Shown here piece after piece: positions 8,464 through 16,570 of a DNA stretch of 64,000 nt. Numbering within the stretch: position 1 is the first letter of the stretch; each line of letters opens with the position of its first letter. The DNA is from VRUE01 sp963704515 (GTDB lineage Bacteria; Actinomycetota; Thermoleophilia; Solirubrobacterales; 70-9). Where the stretch lies: assembly GCA_963704515.1 (NCBI GenBank), contig OY969913.1:1426001-1490000 (forward strand), in the 5' to 3' direction. The notes beneath the pieces are model-generated. The model was not told where the DNA came from. It searched no databases and saw only the letters and a program-made list of their open reading frames with translations. A program made the position numbers and the translations under genes.

Positions 8464-8754
8464 TCAGGGACGCGGCTGCGAGATCTGTTCGACCGGGAGG
8501 ACTGCGCCGCGCACGTGCTGCTTGCGTGGGAGCTTGAAGTAGCTGTGCGTGGCGTTCTTGACCAGGCTGCGCAGGGCGAAGAGGGCGACTATGCCGCCGA
8601 TGATCGAGAAGATCCAGGAGGGCACCATGAAGCCGTTGGCGAAGATGCCGCAGACGGCGAGGGCGATCGCGGCGGCGAAGATCGCAGGCGCCCAGGAGGG
8701 GCGGGGCCGGTAGAGGAGCTCGCCGGGCTCTGGGATGTGCCGGTGCTCGCTCAT
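8464..8754 (-). CDS. Small two-helix membrane protein, putative oxidase subunit IV-like
   Basis: This 96-residue protein has two membrane helices (about 22-40 and 44-64) and a basic C-terminal tail. The N-terminal HIPEPGELLYRPRPSW then a helix is reminiscent of actinobacterial oxidase subunit IV-type small subunits, but I cannot assign the family firmly. Its ATG overlaps the stop of the 37-codon gene upstream by one base (TAATG), so the two are translationally coupled. It is the last gene of the minus-strand operon containing ctaB and the degenerate subunit I/II pair. Confidence 0.75.
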   Translation of the reverse strand: MSEHRHIPEPGELLYRPRPSWAPAIFAAAIALAVCGIFANGFMVPSWIFSIIGGIVALFALRSLVKNATHSYFKLPRKQHVRGAVLPVEQISQPRP

Positions 8755-8867
8755 TACGAGGCGATGTAGAGCATCGCCACCACGAAGCAGAGGGCGAAGG
8801 TTCCGGCCGCGATGCCGCCGGCCACCAGGCCGGCGCTCATCTTGGCTCTTGCGCTCTCGCGATCCAT
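8754..8867 (-). CDS. 37-residue single-helix membrane protein in the ctaB operon
   Basis: A short frame from the ATG at 8867 reads MDRESARAKMSAGLVAGGIA and continues as one hydrophobic helix to the stop at 8754, giving 37 residues. The start lies 11 bases after the ctaB stop on the same strand. The stop overlaps the next ATG (TAATG). Charged N-terminus, single helix and tight packing in an operon all support a real small membrane subunit, perhaps of the oxidase or the oxidase-like complex. Conventional length cut-offs would miss it. Confidence 0.7.
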   Translation of the reverse strand: MDRESARAKMSAGLVAGGIAAGTFALCFVVAMLYIAS

Positions 8868-8878
8868 CGCCGGGATTT

Positions 8879-9775
8879 CTACCCGATCAGCCGGTCGATC
8901 GGCATCGAGACGAAGAGCAGCGCCAGGTAGGCGAGCGAGTAGAGGTAGGTGCGCAGCGCCCAGCGGCGGTCACCGCTGCGCAGCAGGCGCACGGCGCAGT
9001 AGATGAAGCCGGCGCCCAGCGCCATCGAGGCGAGGAGGTACTCGACTCCGAAGCCGCCGGCGCAGAAGGGCAGCTGGGTGACGGCGTAGAGCAGCACCGT
9101 GTAGAGCAGGATCTGGCGGCGGGTCTCGTCCTCGCCGCGAACCACGGGCAGCATCGGGATGCCGGCCTTCGCGTACTCGTCCTTCATCAGCAGCGAGAGC
9201 GCCCAGAAGTGGGGCGGGGTCCAGAAGAAGACGATCGCGAAGAGGTAGAAGGCGGTGCCGCTCAGCCCGCCCGTCACCGCGGCCCAGGCGACCAGTGGCG
9301 GCACCGCGCCGGCGGCGCCGCCGATCACGATGTTCTGCGGCGTCGCCCGCTTCAGCCAGAGCGTGTAGACGAAGACGTAGCCGAAGAGGCCGGAGATCGA
9401 GAGCGCCGCCGCCAGCGGGTTGACGGTCAGCGCCAGCAGCGTGAACGAGGCGCAGCCGAGCAGCGTCCCGAAGGCGATCGCGGCGGCGGGGGAGACGCGG
9501 CCGCTGGCCACCGGTCGGTCGGCGGTGCGGGTCATGATCCGGTCGATGTCGCGGTCGACGGCGTGGTTGATCGCGCCGGCGCCGCCGGCCGAGAGGGCGC
9601 CGCCGAGGCAGACGAGGAGGACGAGCCCCGGCGAGGGATCGCCGGCCACGTACATCGTCGTGATCGTGGTCAGCAGCAGCAGCGACTGGACCTTCGGCTT
9701 GGTCAGCGTCAGGTAGTCGCGCAGGGCCGTGGGGACGGGGACCCGCCTCGATACGGTCGCCGCGGAGGCTTCCAT
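8879..9775 (-). CDS. ctaB: Protoheme IX farnesyltransferase (heme O synthase)
   Basis: This 298-residue UbiA-family membrane prenyltransferase carries the first aspartate-rich motif HAVDRDIDRIMTRTADRP (N/H-x2-D-x3-D and R-T-x2-R-P). The second conserved loop is MKDEYAKAGIPMLPVV, with the sequence PPHFWALSLLMKDEY typical of CtaB. It attaches farnesyl to heme B to make heme O, the substrate of CtaA encoded at 6203-7174. It starts 5 bases after the stop of the degenerate subunit I gene, so the two are co-transcribed. Confidence 0.95.
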   Translation of the reverse strand: MEASAATVSRRVPVPTALRDYLTLTKPKVQSLLLLTTITTMYVAGDPSPGLVLLVCLGGALSAGGAGAINHAVDRDIDRIMTRTADRPVASGRVSPAAAIAFGTLLGCASFTLLALTVNPLAAALSISGLFGYVFVYTLWLKRATPQNIVIGGAAGAVPPLVAWAAVTGGLSGTAFYLFAIVFFWTPPHFWALSLLMKDEYAKAGIPMLPVVRGEDETRRQILLYTVLLYAVTQLPFCAGGFGVEYLLASMALGAGFIYCAVRLLRSGDRRWALRTYLYSLAYLALLFVSMPIDRLIG

Positions 9776-9780
9776 CTGCG

Positions 9781-11460
9781 TCAGGCTACCGGCTGCGCCT
9801 CGCGCGCCTCTTCGGCGCGGGCGTTGCGGTGGGCGATCGCCAGGCGGATGTCGCGCATCGGCCGGTCGCTGCGCACGTCCGGCAGCACGTCGAAGTTGTG
9901 CGGCTCCGGCGGCGAGAGGGTGAACCACTCGAGCGAGTCGCCACCCCAGTGGTCGTGGCCCGCCCGGGCGCCGCCCGTGCGGCTGACGATCGCGTTGACG
10001 ATGCCGAGGACGATCCCAAGCGCCAGCACGAAGGCGCCGATCGTCGAGATCAGGTTGTCGGTGCTGACCCCGGTGCCGCTGAAGAACTTGTAGGCGTCGG
10101 CGACCTGGCCGTGGTCGGTGCCGGCGAGGAAGAGCGGCACGAAGGTGACCAGCATGCCGACCACCATCGTCCAGAAGGAGATCCGGCCGAGGGTCTCGCC
10201 CATCGTCCGGCCGGTCATCTTCGGGAACCAGTAGTGCAGCGCGGCGAAGCCGCCGAAGACGCTGCCGCCGATCAGGGCGAAGTGGGTCGCGGCGGTGGCG
10301 TCGACCGTGTTGTTCAGGCGCCAGGCAACGGCGACCATCGAGTGCGAGATCTCCGAGGCGAGGCCGATCGAGATCATCGAGATCGCCCCAACGGCGAAGA
10401 GCAGCGGGGCGCGCATCCGCACGGTGCCGCCGGCGAGCGTCGCGATCAGGTTGTAGAGAATCAGGCCGAAGGGGACGATCAGCGCCAGCGACATGATCAT
10501 CGCGAAGTACATCCAGCCGATCCCGATCGGCGCGGTGAGCATGTTCTGCATCCAGGCGAGCGTGCCGATCACGGCGATCGCCGCCAGCGAGCCGACCACC
10601 GTGCCGCGGCCGGAGAGCGGCCGGCGGGCGAAGACCGCGACGATCTCCGCGGCGGCGCCCAGGGCCGCGATCAGGACCAGCATGTAGGCGCCGGTGAAGA
10701 AGATCCAGCTGAAGTGCTCCCAGAGCAGCGGCGCGCCGCCGGAGCCGTCGGCGAAGAAGACGCCGCCGAAGTTGCGGTCGATGAGCAGCATCGCGATCGC
10801 CGCCAGCATCACCGCGCCGATCACGAGCAGCAGCCAGGAGCCGATCGCCGCGGCCCAGGCGAAGACCGGCAGGCGCCGCCAGGCCATGCCCGGCGCCCGC
10901 ATGCGGCGCATCGTGGCGATCAGGTTGATCGCGATCAGGACGAAGCCGAGCGTTGCCAGGCCGCAGGCGGCGCACCAGGCGTCGACGCCGTTGTTGGGCA
11001 GGAAGGCGAGCTCGGAGAGCGGCGCCAGCGGGTTGACCCCGGCCTCGGTCGGAGTCCAGAGGAAGCCCGTGTAGAGGACGGCGGCGCCGGCCAGGTAGAG
11101 CCAGAGACCGATCTGCCCGATGCGGGGCAGGGCGGTGCCGCGGGCGCCGATCTGCAGCGGCGCCAGGTAGTAGAAGAGCCCGAGCGCCAGCGGGATCGCG
11201 AAGAGGAAGATCGCCGTGGCGCCGTAGAGCGAGAGCACGCGGTTGAAGATCACCGGGGTCAGCAGGGTGTTTTCCGGCACCGCGAGCTGCAGTCGCATCA
11301 GCAGGAGCTCGACCACGGCGATGAAGAGGAAGCCGAGCGCGGCGCCGATCATCACCCGGCCGACGTCCTTGTGGTCGGCGCTGGTCGCGACCTCGATCCA
11401 GCGCGGGCGGCGGGCGGGGAAGCCGTCGACGACGACCTCGGGACGCGCGGACGGGCTCAT
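9781..11460 (-). CDS. Heme-copper oxidase subunit I homologue lacking nearly all cofactor ligands
   Basis: This 559-residue protein aligns helix by helix with the canonical subunit I at 1744-3645 (shared WFPKMTGR, RxP, LPRI and SPP segments). The functional residues are gone: heme a ligand H152 is Y79, CuB ligand H328 is T256, the cross-link Y332 is M260, H377/H378 are Q305/N306, and heme a3 ligand H464 is A391. Only the second heme a His remains (H393). The K-channel Lys is I334, the D-channel Asp is G108, and the Arg pair near the heme propionates is missing. The frame is intact and about 12 helices remain, so it looks selected rather than decayed. It cannot be a normal oxidase. A structural, assembly or sensing role is inferred. 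Confidence 0.9.
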   Translation of the reverse strand: MSPSARPEVVVDGFPARRPRWIEVATSADHKDVGRVMIGAALGFLFIAVVELLLMRLQLAVPENTLLTPVIFNRVLSLYGATAIFLFAIPLALGLFYYLAPLQIGARGTALPRIGQIGLWLYLAGAAVLYTGFLWTPTEAGVNPLAPLSELAFLPNNGVDAWCAACGLATLGFVLIAINLIATMRRMRAPGMAWRRLPVFAWAAAIGSWLLLVIGAVMLAAIAMLLIDRNFGGVFFADGSGGAPLLWEHFSWIFFTGAYMLVLIAALGAAAEIVAVFARRPLSGRGTVVGSLAAIAVIGTLAWMQNMLTAPIGIGWMYFAMIMSLALIVPFGLILYNLIATLAGGTVRMRAPLLFAVGAISMISIGLASEISHSMVAVAWRLNNTVDATAATHFALIGGSVFGGFAALHYWFPKMTGRTMGETLGRISFWTMVVGMLVTFVPLFLAGTDHGQVADAYKFFSGTGVSTDNLISTIGAFVLALGIVLGIVNAIVSRTGGARAGHDHWGGDSLEWFTLSPPEPHNFDVLPDVRSDRPMRDIRLAIAHRNARAEEAREAQPVA

Positions 11461-12152
11461 GGCACTTCTCCGTTTTCGATCAGGCCCACGACGCGGTCCT
11501 GGGCGGCCTGGATGGCGGCTTTCTGGCGGGCGACGAAGGCTTTGAATTCCTCTGGCGAGACGACTTCGACCTCGGTGCGCATCGCCGCGTAGGCCTGGCC
11601 GGAGAAGGTCGAGGACTGGCCGCGGAAGTCGCCTTCTTCGTCGGCGCGGAAGACGACGTGGTTGGTCTTGCCGGGCACCGCGTCACGCTGCGGGGCGAGC
11701 TGCGGCACGTCCCAGGTGTGGATCACGTCGGTCGAGACGAGGTCAAGTTCCACCGTGGTGTCGACCGGGACGACCAGCTTGTAGTAGGAGAAGGCCCCGT
11801 TCGGGTAGTCGTAGCGCCACAGCCACTGCTGGCCCGTCACTTCGATCGCCAGCGGCTTGGACCTGGCCGAGGCGAGGCCGGCGGCACCGCTGGCCGGGGT
11901 TTCGAGCGCGTTGTCGGTGTAGATCAGGCTGAGGACGAGGATCGCGGCGGCGAAGACGGTGAGCGCGGCGCCGACCCGTAGCTGCCTGCCGCGGCCGCCG
12001 ACCATCTCGCGCGGGGCGCCGCTCTCGCCGCGGCGGCGGCGCAGCGCGGCGAACAGGGCGACGTTGACCGCGACGATCACAATCGCCGCGACGACGAAGC
12101 CGATCGACAGCAGGGTGTCGATCTGGTCGGTGCCTGGAGAGTGGGGCGCCAA
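11457..12152 (-). CDS. Oxidase subunit II homologue with destroyed CuA site
   Basis: This 231-residue protein has two N-terminal membrane helices (about 12-37 and 60-78) and a cupredoxin domain with the family landmarks GQQWLWRYDYP and DVIHTWDVPQL. In the CuA loop both cysteines are serine (S180, S184), the Glu is T182 and the His is Y188. Only H145 and M191 remain. The next gene's ATG overlaps its stop by four bases, so it forms a stoichiometric pair with the ligand-less subunit I. The frame is intact, with no sign of decay. It is probably a non-redox partner subunit. Confidence 0.9.
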   Translation of the reverse strand: MAPHSPGTDQIDTLLSIGFVVAAIVIVAVNVALFAALRRRRGESGAPREMVGGRGRQLRVGAALTVFAAAILVLSLIYTDNALETPASGAAGLASARSKPLAIEVTGQQWLWRYDYPNGAFSYYKLVVPVDTTVELDLVSTDVIHTWDVPQLAPQRDAVPGKTNHVVFRADEEGDFRGQSSTFSGQAYAAMRTEVEVVSPEEFKAFVARQKAAIQAAQDRVVGLIENGEVP

Positions 12153-12214
12153 AGCGCGGCCATTCTAATCACGCGGGTCGGCGCGGCGCGGCGCCCGTGC
12201 CGCGGCCGCCGACC

Positions 12215-12220
12215 TATACT
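12215..12220 (+). promoter_or_regulatory. -10-like element TATACT
   Basis: TATACT lies 10 bases before the ATG at 12231 with no Shine-Dalgarno between, consistent with a leaderless or very short leader. It lies in the divergent space with the subunit II-like gene. Confidence 0.45.
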
Positions 12221-12230
12221 CGCCGACCTG

Positions 12231-13178
12231 ATGAGGAAGCGCTCGCGGCCATCTCCGGCGCTTCGCCTGGCGGTACGCGCCGCCGCGGGGGGAGCGCTAG
12301 CCGCCGCGGTTGCGGCCCCGCTGCTGCGCAAGCGCCTGCGCCTGCCGACGCCGGTGACGATTGCCGCCTGCGCCTCGGGCCCGCTCGCGGTCGCCGTCCT
12401 GGCCCCGCGCTCGCGCAAGCGCGACGTCGCTCTCTACGCGATGCAGATGTGGGCCTTCATCATGGTTCACGAGCTTCCCTACGACGACCCCGAGGGCCTG
12501 CAGGCCCGGCTGCGCAGCCACTACCCGATCGTCGCCGACCGGGCGCTCGGGCTCGGCCGCCTGCCGAACGCCCGGTTGCAGCGGGGGATGGCCCGGCTGC
12601 GCGGTGTCGGTGGCGTCAATCGCTTCCTCACCTGGGCCCACTGGCTCTGGTTCCTCGAGCCCTACGTGGCCCTGAGCTGGATCCTGCTGCGCCACCCGCA
12701 GCGCTTTCCGCGCGCGGCCCGCCAGGTGGCCGCCGTCTTCGACGTTGGCTGCATCGCCTACTTCGTGATCCCGACCTCGCCGCCCTGGTGGGCCTCCGAG
12801 CAGGGCCTGACCGGCGAGGAGAAGGTAGAGCGGATCATGATCGGGGTCGGCGAACAGACCTGGGGCTCGGCCTGGCCGAAAATGTACGAGGCGCTGGGCG
12901 GCAACCCCTGGGCGGCGATGCCGTCGCTGCACTTCGCCACCTCGGCGATGGCCGCGATTCAGCTCTCCGAGGCGGGCGCCGCCGAGGGCGCCGTCGGCTG
13001 GGCCTACGCGCTGACGCTCGGCTTCGCCCTCGTCTACCTCGGCGAGCACTACGTCACCGACCTCGTTGCCGGGGCGGGCCTGGTCGCCGCCGTGCGGCGC
13101 GGCGAGCCGCTCGCCGAACCGGCGGTGCACGCGGTCACCCAGGGGCTGCGGCGCTTGGAGCGCCTCGCCACCGGGTAG
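12231..13178 (+). CDS. PAP2-like / inositol phosphoceramide synthase-type membrane phosphatase
   Basis: This 315-residue membrane protein carries the two C-terminal motifs of the lipid phosphatase/phosphotransferase superfamily: MPSLHFATS (PSxH) and LGEHYVTDLVAG (x-H-x3-D, catalytic His). The first K-x6-R-P motif is not clear, as in the AUR1-like branch. About six helices are visible. It probably hydrolyses or transfers a phospholipid headgroup on the outer face. The N-terminal 40 residues are basic. The downstream gene starts 29 bases later on the same strand and may be co-transcribed. Confidence 0.8.
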   Translation: MRKRSRPSPALRLAVRAAAGGALAAAVAAPLLRKRLRLPTPVTIAACASGPLAVAVLAPRSRKRDVALYAMQMWAFIMVHELPYDDPEGLQARLRSHYPIVADRALGLGRLPNARLQRGMARLRGVGGVNRFLTWAHWLWFLEPYVALSWILLRHPQRFPRAARQVAAVFDVGCIAYFVIPTSPPWWASEQGLTGEEKVERIMIGVGEQTWGSAWPKMYEALGGNPWAAMPSLHFATSAMAAIQLSEAGAAEGAVGWAYALTLGFALVYLGEHYVTDLVAGAGLVAAVRRGEPLAEPAVHAVTQGLRRLERLATG

Positions 13179-13206
13179 CTTCCCTGGGGTGTCTCAAGAG
13201 GACTCG

Positions 13207-14325
13207 GTGAACGGCGGCGATACCGCCGAACTGCCGATCTTCACGCGACGGCGCCTGATTCAGACGCTCGTCCTCGTCGTCGCGCTGCTGGTCGGCATCT
13301 ACTTCCTCTTCCCGAAGCTGGTCGGGCTGGGGAACGCCCTGGGCAAGCTCGGCGACGCCGACCCGGTCTGGATCGCGGTGGCGATCGGCTTCAACCTGCT
13401 GGCCTTCGTCACCTACATCGCGCTGTTCAAGGCGGTGGTCGGCGGCGACGCGCTGCGGCTGACCTGGATGGAGACATACGAGATCAACATGGCCGGCCTG
13501 GCCGCGACCCTGATCTTCTCCGCCGCCGGGGCGGGGGGGATCGTGCTCACCTACTGGGCGCTGCGCAAAGCCGGGATGGTCCGCCGCGACGTGGCGCGGC
13601 GGATGGTCGCCTTCCTCACCCTGCACTACGCCTTCTACCCGATCGCCCTGATCATCTTCGGCGTCCTGCTGCGCACCGGGGTGATGCACGGCAACGCCTC
13701 GATCGAGCTGACGATCATCCCGGCGGGGGTCGCCGGTCTGCTGCTGGCGCTGGGGCTGCTGCTGGCGCTGATCCCACCCGACCTCGGGCCGCGCGTGGGG
13801 CGCTTCGTGCACGGCAGGCGGGGGCGGGAGATCGCCAACAACATCGCCAGGGTGCCGGCGACCTTCGCCGAGGGGTTCCGCTTCGCGCTCGGCCTCTTCG
13901 CCCATCCCTCGCAGGGCGGGCTGGCGGTGCTCGGCGCCGCCGGCTACTGGGCGGCCAACATCGGCATCCTCTGGGCCTGCTTCCACGCCTTCGGCGTGCA
14001 CGTGCCGCTCGCCGTCGTCGTCCAGGGCTTCTTTCTCGGCATGGTCGCCAACCTGATCCCCTTCGCGCCGGCCGGGGTGGGGGCGGTCGACGCGGGGATG
14101 ATCGGCGCCTTCGTCCTCTTCGGCATCCCCGAGGACACCGTCTTCCCGGCGATCCTGATCTACCGCCTGATCGCCTTCTGGATGCCGATCCCCTTCGGCG
14201 TCGCCGCGTTCTTCCAGCTGCGCAAGACGGTTCAACGCTGGGAAGACGAGGGCCTTCCCGTTGACCGCGGCGCTACTATAAAAAGTAAAGTATTGGCGAC
14301 GTCACTAGACTCGGAGCAGGCATGA
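13207..14325 (+). CDS. Flippase-like membrane protein, lysylphosphatidylglycerol synthase TM domain family (UPF0104)
   Basis: This roughly 372-residue protein has about eight hydrophobic helices and family segments such as INMAGLAATLIFSAAGAGG, FFLGMVANLIPFAPAGVGAVD and PFGVAAFFQLRK. It has only the membrane domain, without the catalytic aminoacyl transferase domain. I chose the GTG at 13207 because AGAGG lies 6 bases before it; a GTG at 13189 is possible. The stop overlaps the ATG of thioredoxin reductase by four bases. It probably moves a lipid or polyprenyl carrier across the membrane. Confidence 0.8.
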   Translation: MNGGDTAELPIFTRRRLIQTLVLVVALLVGIYFLFPKLVGLGNALGKLGDADPVWIAVAIGFNLLAFVTYIALFKAVVGGDALRLTWMETYEINMAGLAATLIFSAAGAGGIVLTYWALRKAGMVRRDVARRMVAFLTLHYAFYPIALIIFGVLLRTGVMHGNASIELTIIPAGVAGLLLALGLLLALIPPDLGPRVGRFVHGRRGREIANNIARVPATFAEGFRFALGLFAHPSQGGLAVLGAAGYWAANIGILWACFHAFGVHVPLAVVVQGFFLGMVANLIPFAPAGVGAVDAGMIGAFVLFGIPEDTVFPAILIYRLIAFWMPIPFGVAAFFQLRKTVQRWEDEGLPVDRGATIKSKVLATSLDSEQA

Positions 14326-15332
14326 CAGAGGCAAGGAAAGTCGAGAACACGATCATCGTCGGCGGCGGGCCAGCCGGCTACACGGCGGCCCTCTACACGG
14401 CGCGCGCCAACCTCGAGCCGCTCGTCTTCGAGGGCTTCCAGTGGGGCGGGCAGCTGCAGAACACGACCGACGTCGAGAACTACCCCGGCTACCCCGAGGG
14501 GATCATGGGGCCGGAGATGATGACCCAGTTTCGCGCCCAGGCCGAGCGCTTCGGGACGCGCTTCGTCAGCGACGACGTCGACCGGGTCGAGCTCTCCGAC
14601 GGCGGCGTGCAGAAGGTCTACCTCGGCGACGAGGAGCACCTGGCGAAGACCGTGATCCTGGCGATGGGGGCGGAGCCGCGGCGGCTCGGCATTCCCGGCG
14701 AGCTCGAGCTGAGCGGCTGCGGCGTCTCGACCTGCGGCGTCTGCGACGGCGCCTTCTTCAAGGACCAGAAGGTGATCGTGATCGGCGGCGGCGACTCGGC
14801 GATGGAGGACTCGATCTTCATCTCCAAGTACGCCAGCGAGCTGACCGTGGTCAACCGGCGCGACGAGTTCCGCGCCTCGAAGATCATGCTCGACCGGACC
14901 AAGGAGCAGCCCAACATCGATTTCAAGACGCCCTACGTGCCCGAGGAGTTCGTCGCCGGCGACAACGGTCGCCTCAGCCACGTGCGCCTGCGCAACGTCG
15001 AGACCGACGAGACCGAGGACCTGAAGACCGACGGCGCCTTCGTCGCGATCGGCCACATCCCCCGCTCCGAGGTCGTCGCCGACCAGGTCGACACCGACGA
15101 GAACGGCTATATCCTCACCGAGGGCGCCTCGACCCGTACCAACCTGGCCGGAGTCTTCGCCGTAGGCGACGTGGTCGACCACATCTACCGCCAAGCCGTA
15201 ACCGCCGCCGGCAGCGGCTGCAAGGGCGCCCTCGACGCCGAGTGGTACCTGCGCGACACCCCGCCAATGCCCGAGGCGCACTGGATGCCGGGCGGCGAGC
15301 CGGCGGAGGTCGCTCCGACGCCTGGGTCATAG
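14322..15332 (+). CDS. trxB: Thioredoxin-disulfide reductase
   Basis: This 336-residue low-molecular-weight type reductase has the FAD motif GGGPAG at 14-19, the redox-active C138-G-V-C141 in STCGVCDGAFF, the NADPH motif GGGDSA at 155-160, and the C-terminal FAD segment GVFAVGDVVD. It reduces thioredoxin with NADPH in the cytosol. The usual actinobacterial motif is CATC; here it is CGVC. It is coupled to the membrane protein upstream by an ATGA overlap. Confidence 0.95.
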   Translation: MTEARKVENTIIVGGGPAGYTAALYTARANLEPLVFEGFQWGGQLQNTTDVENYPGYPEGIMGPEMMTQFRAQAERFGTRFVSDDVDRVELSDGGVQKVYLGDEEHLAKTVILAMGAEPRRLGIPGELELSGCGVSTCGVCDGAFFKDQKVIVIGGGDSAMEDSIFISKYASELTVVNRRDEFRASKIMLDRTKEQPNIDFKTPYVPEEFVAGDNGRLSHVRLRNVETDETEDLKTDGAFVAIGHIPRSEVVADQVDTDENGYILTEGASTRTNLAGVFAVGDVVDHIYRQAVTAAGSGCKGALDAEWYLRDTPPMPEAHWMPGGEPAEVAPTPGS

Positions 15333-15349
15333 CGACTCATAGCCATAGT

Positions 15350-15355
15350 TAGGCT
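15350..15355 (+). promoter_or_regulatory. -10-like element TAGGCT
   Basis: TAGGCT lies 6 bases before the GTG at 15362, without a Shine-Dalgarno sequence. It fits a leaderless start. Confidence 0.4.
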
Positions 15356-15361
15356 TGCCTT

Positions 15362-16003
15362 GTGTCGGAATCCGACGGCTCCTCCTCGGCGCACTGTGAA
15401 AGTGCAGATGAACTCCTTCTCGGTTGGGAACGACGCTCGACGCTTGCGGCCATTGCGCATGCTCGCTCAGCTAATCGTTGTGCTGTCTGGTATTCCAGAT
15501 TGGGTGGAACGAGCGTTTTTCTGACTGCAGCTGTCAGCTCCAGCGTTATTGCCGCGCTGCAGTGGGAATTCGGGACCGTTGCTCGACTTGGTGTGGCGCT
15601 CTTGACGGTGTGTGCTGCGGGAATCGCAGCGGTCCACACCTTTGCTGGCCTTTCGGAGCGCAGGGCTGCACATGAAACTGCCTCTCGCAAGCACGCCGCC
15701 GTGCGCCGTCGCATCGAAACCATTCGCGCGCAGTTGGCGTCTGAGGATCCTGAGGCGGATGTCTGGAATGAGGTTGTAAGCATTCGAAACGACATGGACT
15801 CAGTGGCTGCCGCAAATCCAAATGCCTCGGGTCGAATTTGGGACAAGATCCGTCGACAGATGAAAGGCGATTTCACAAGACGAGAGCGGATTGTCGCTCG
15901 CTTGAAGGGCTTGGCACTCCTGCCACCCGGAACACCGGGAGAACCGGATGGTCCTCGCCTTCCTGTGGCCGAGAGACAAAGGCAACTCAGATCTAAGAGA
16001 TGA
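15362..16003 (+). CDS. SLATT-domain two-helix membrane protein
   Basis: This 213-residue protein has the SLATT layout (SMODS and SLOG-associating two-TM effector). An amphipathic region with AIAHARSANRCAVWYSRL is followed by two membrane helices (about 49-66 and 71-92), then a long charged helix with RRAAHETASRKHAAVRRRIE. Related proteins are pore-forming effectors in nucleotide-second-messenger defence systems. Here there is no nearby nucleotidyltransferase or SLOG gene. Base composition is less GC-rich than its neighbours, suggesting transfer. The family call is from pattern; a stand-alone function is unknown. Confidence 0.7.
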   Translation: MSESDGSSSAHCESADELLLGWERRSTLAAIAHARSANRCAVWYSRLGGTSVFLTAAVSSSVIAALQWEFGTVARLGVALLTVCAAGIAAVHTFAGLSERRAAHETASRKHAAVRRRIETIRAQLASEDPEADVWNEVVSIRNDMDSVAAANPNASGRIWDKIRRQMKGDFTRRERIVARLKGLALLPPGTPGEPDGPRLPVAERQRQLRSKR

Positions 16004-16055
16004 ACCAGAGGTGTCCCGAACGCCGTGAGGTGATCCGGGCCTGCCGAGCGGGGGG

Positions 16056-16299
16056 TCAAAGCTCTGCAAGGGTCTGTCCGGTGAGCCCATCGAGCTCCTT
16101 GCTCATGGCCGGGTCGACTGATCGCGTCCGCAGTTGCCATCGAAGTCGGGCGCCGTCTAGCCAACGAGTGCGCGGGTCACAAGGGGCTATGTCCGCCAGC
16201 GGGTCGCCATTGTCGGTGAGGACAACGCGCTGTCCGGCGTTCACGGCTTCGATCAAGCTGTTTCTTCCGATCAGCTAAGTCTTTGATCTCGACTTCCAT
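16056..16299 (-). pseudogene. Frameshifted Phd/YefM-type antitoxin remnant
   Basis: From the ATG at 16299 the frame reads MEVEIKDLADRKKQL. The rest of a Phd-like antitoxin, LIEAVNAGQRVVLTDNG and then DPLADIAP, continues in another frame from about 16256. Removing one base near 16254-16257 joins the two halves exactly where this family reads R-x-x-L-I-E-A-V. No PIN-domain toxin follows. It is an orphan, probably dead antitoxin. A restart at the TTG at 16256 would remove the DNA-binding N-terminus. Confidence 0.6.
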
Positions 16300-16363
16300 G
16301 GGCGACAGCGTTGCATTTTCGGTCCAGGGGGGCGCAGTTTGCGTTCTCCGGGCTTAGACCCAT

Positions 16364-16570
16364 GTGCGCTTTACGCGACACGAAAAGAACCGGGCCCGGG
16401 AGATTGGGGCGACGGTCGCTGATGCCGAACCACTGATCGCGACTGCCGAAGAGGTCGATTTCGACCGTCATGGGAAGTGGCGATACGTTGGGCGGATCCG
16501 GGGCGAGCGGGTGCGAGTCGGGGTGGCGCTTGACGACCCCGACTTGATCGTCACAATTCATCGGAGGTGA
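16364..16570 (+). CDS. DUF4258-like small protein, candidate toxin
   Basis: This 68-residue basic protein begins with a GTG codon (VRFTRHEKNRAREIG). It has the pattern of DUF4258: an N-terminal T-x-H and charged helix, EEVDF in the middle, a repeated beta hairpin (WRYVGRIRGERVRVGVA) and a C-terminal LIVTIHRR. Such proteins resemble RelE/BrnT-fold ribonuclease toxins. Its TGA overlaps the next gene's GTG (GTGA), the usual toxin-antitoxin arrangement. The toxin role is inferred. Confidence 0.6.
   Translation: MRFTRHEKNRAREIGATVADAEPLIATAEEVDFDRHGKWRYVGRIRGERVRVGVALDDPDLIVTIHRR

Noticed and set aside
9781..11460. Reading the second subunit I as a nitric oxide reductase or an alternative terminal oxidase
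   Set aside because: NO reductases and other heme-copper enzymes keep the heme b3/a3 His and the metal-site histidines. Here these are T, Q, N and A, so no catalytic metal site can form.
9781..12152. Calling the pair pseudogenes
   Set aside because: Both frames are full length, overlap correctly, keep membrane helices and structural motifs, and sit in a tight operon. Decay would not remove ligands selectively.
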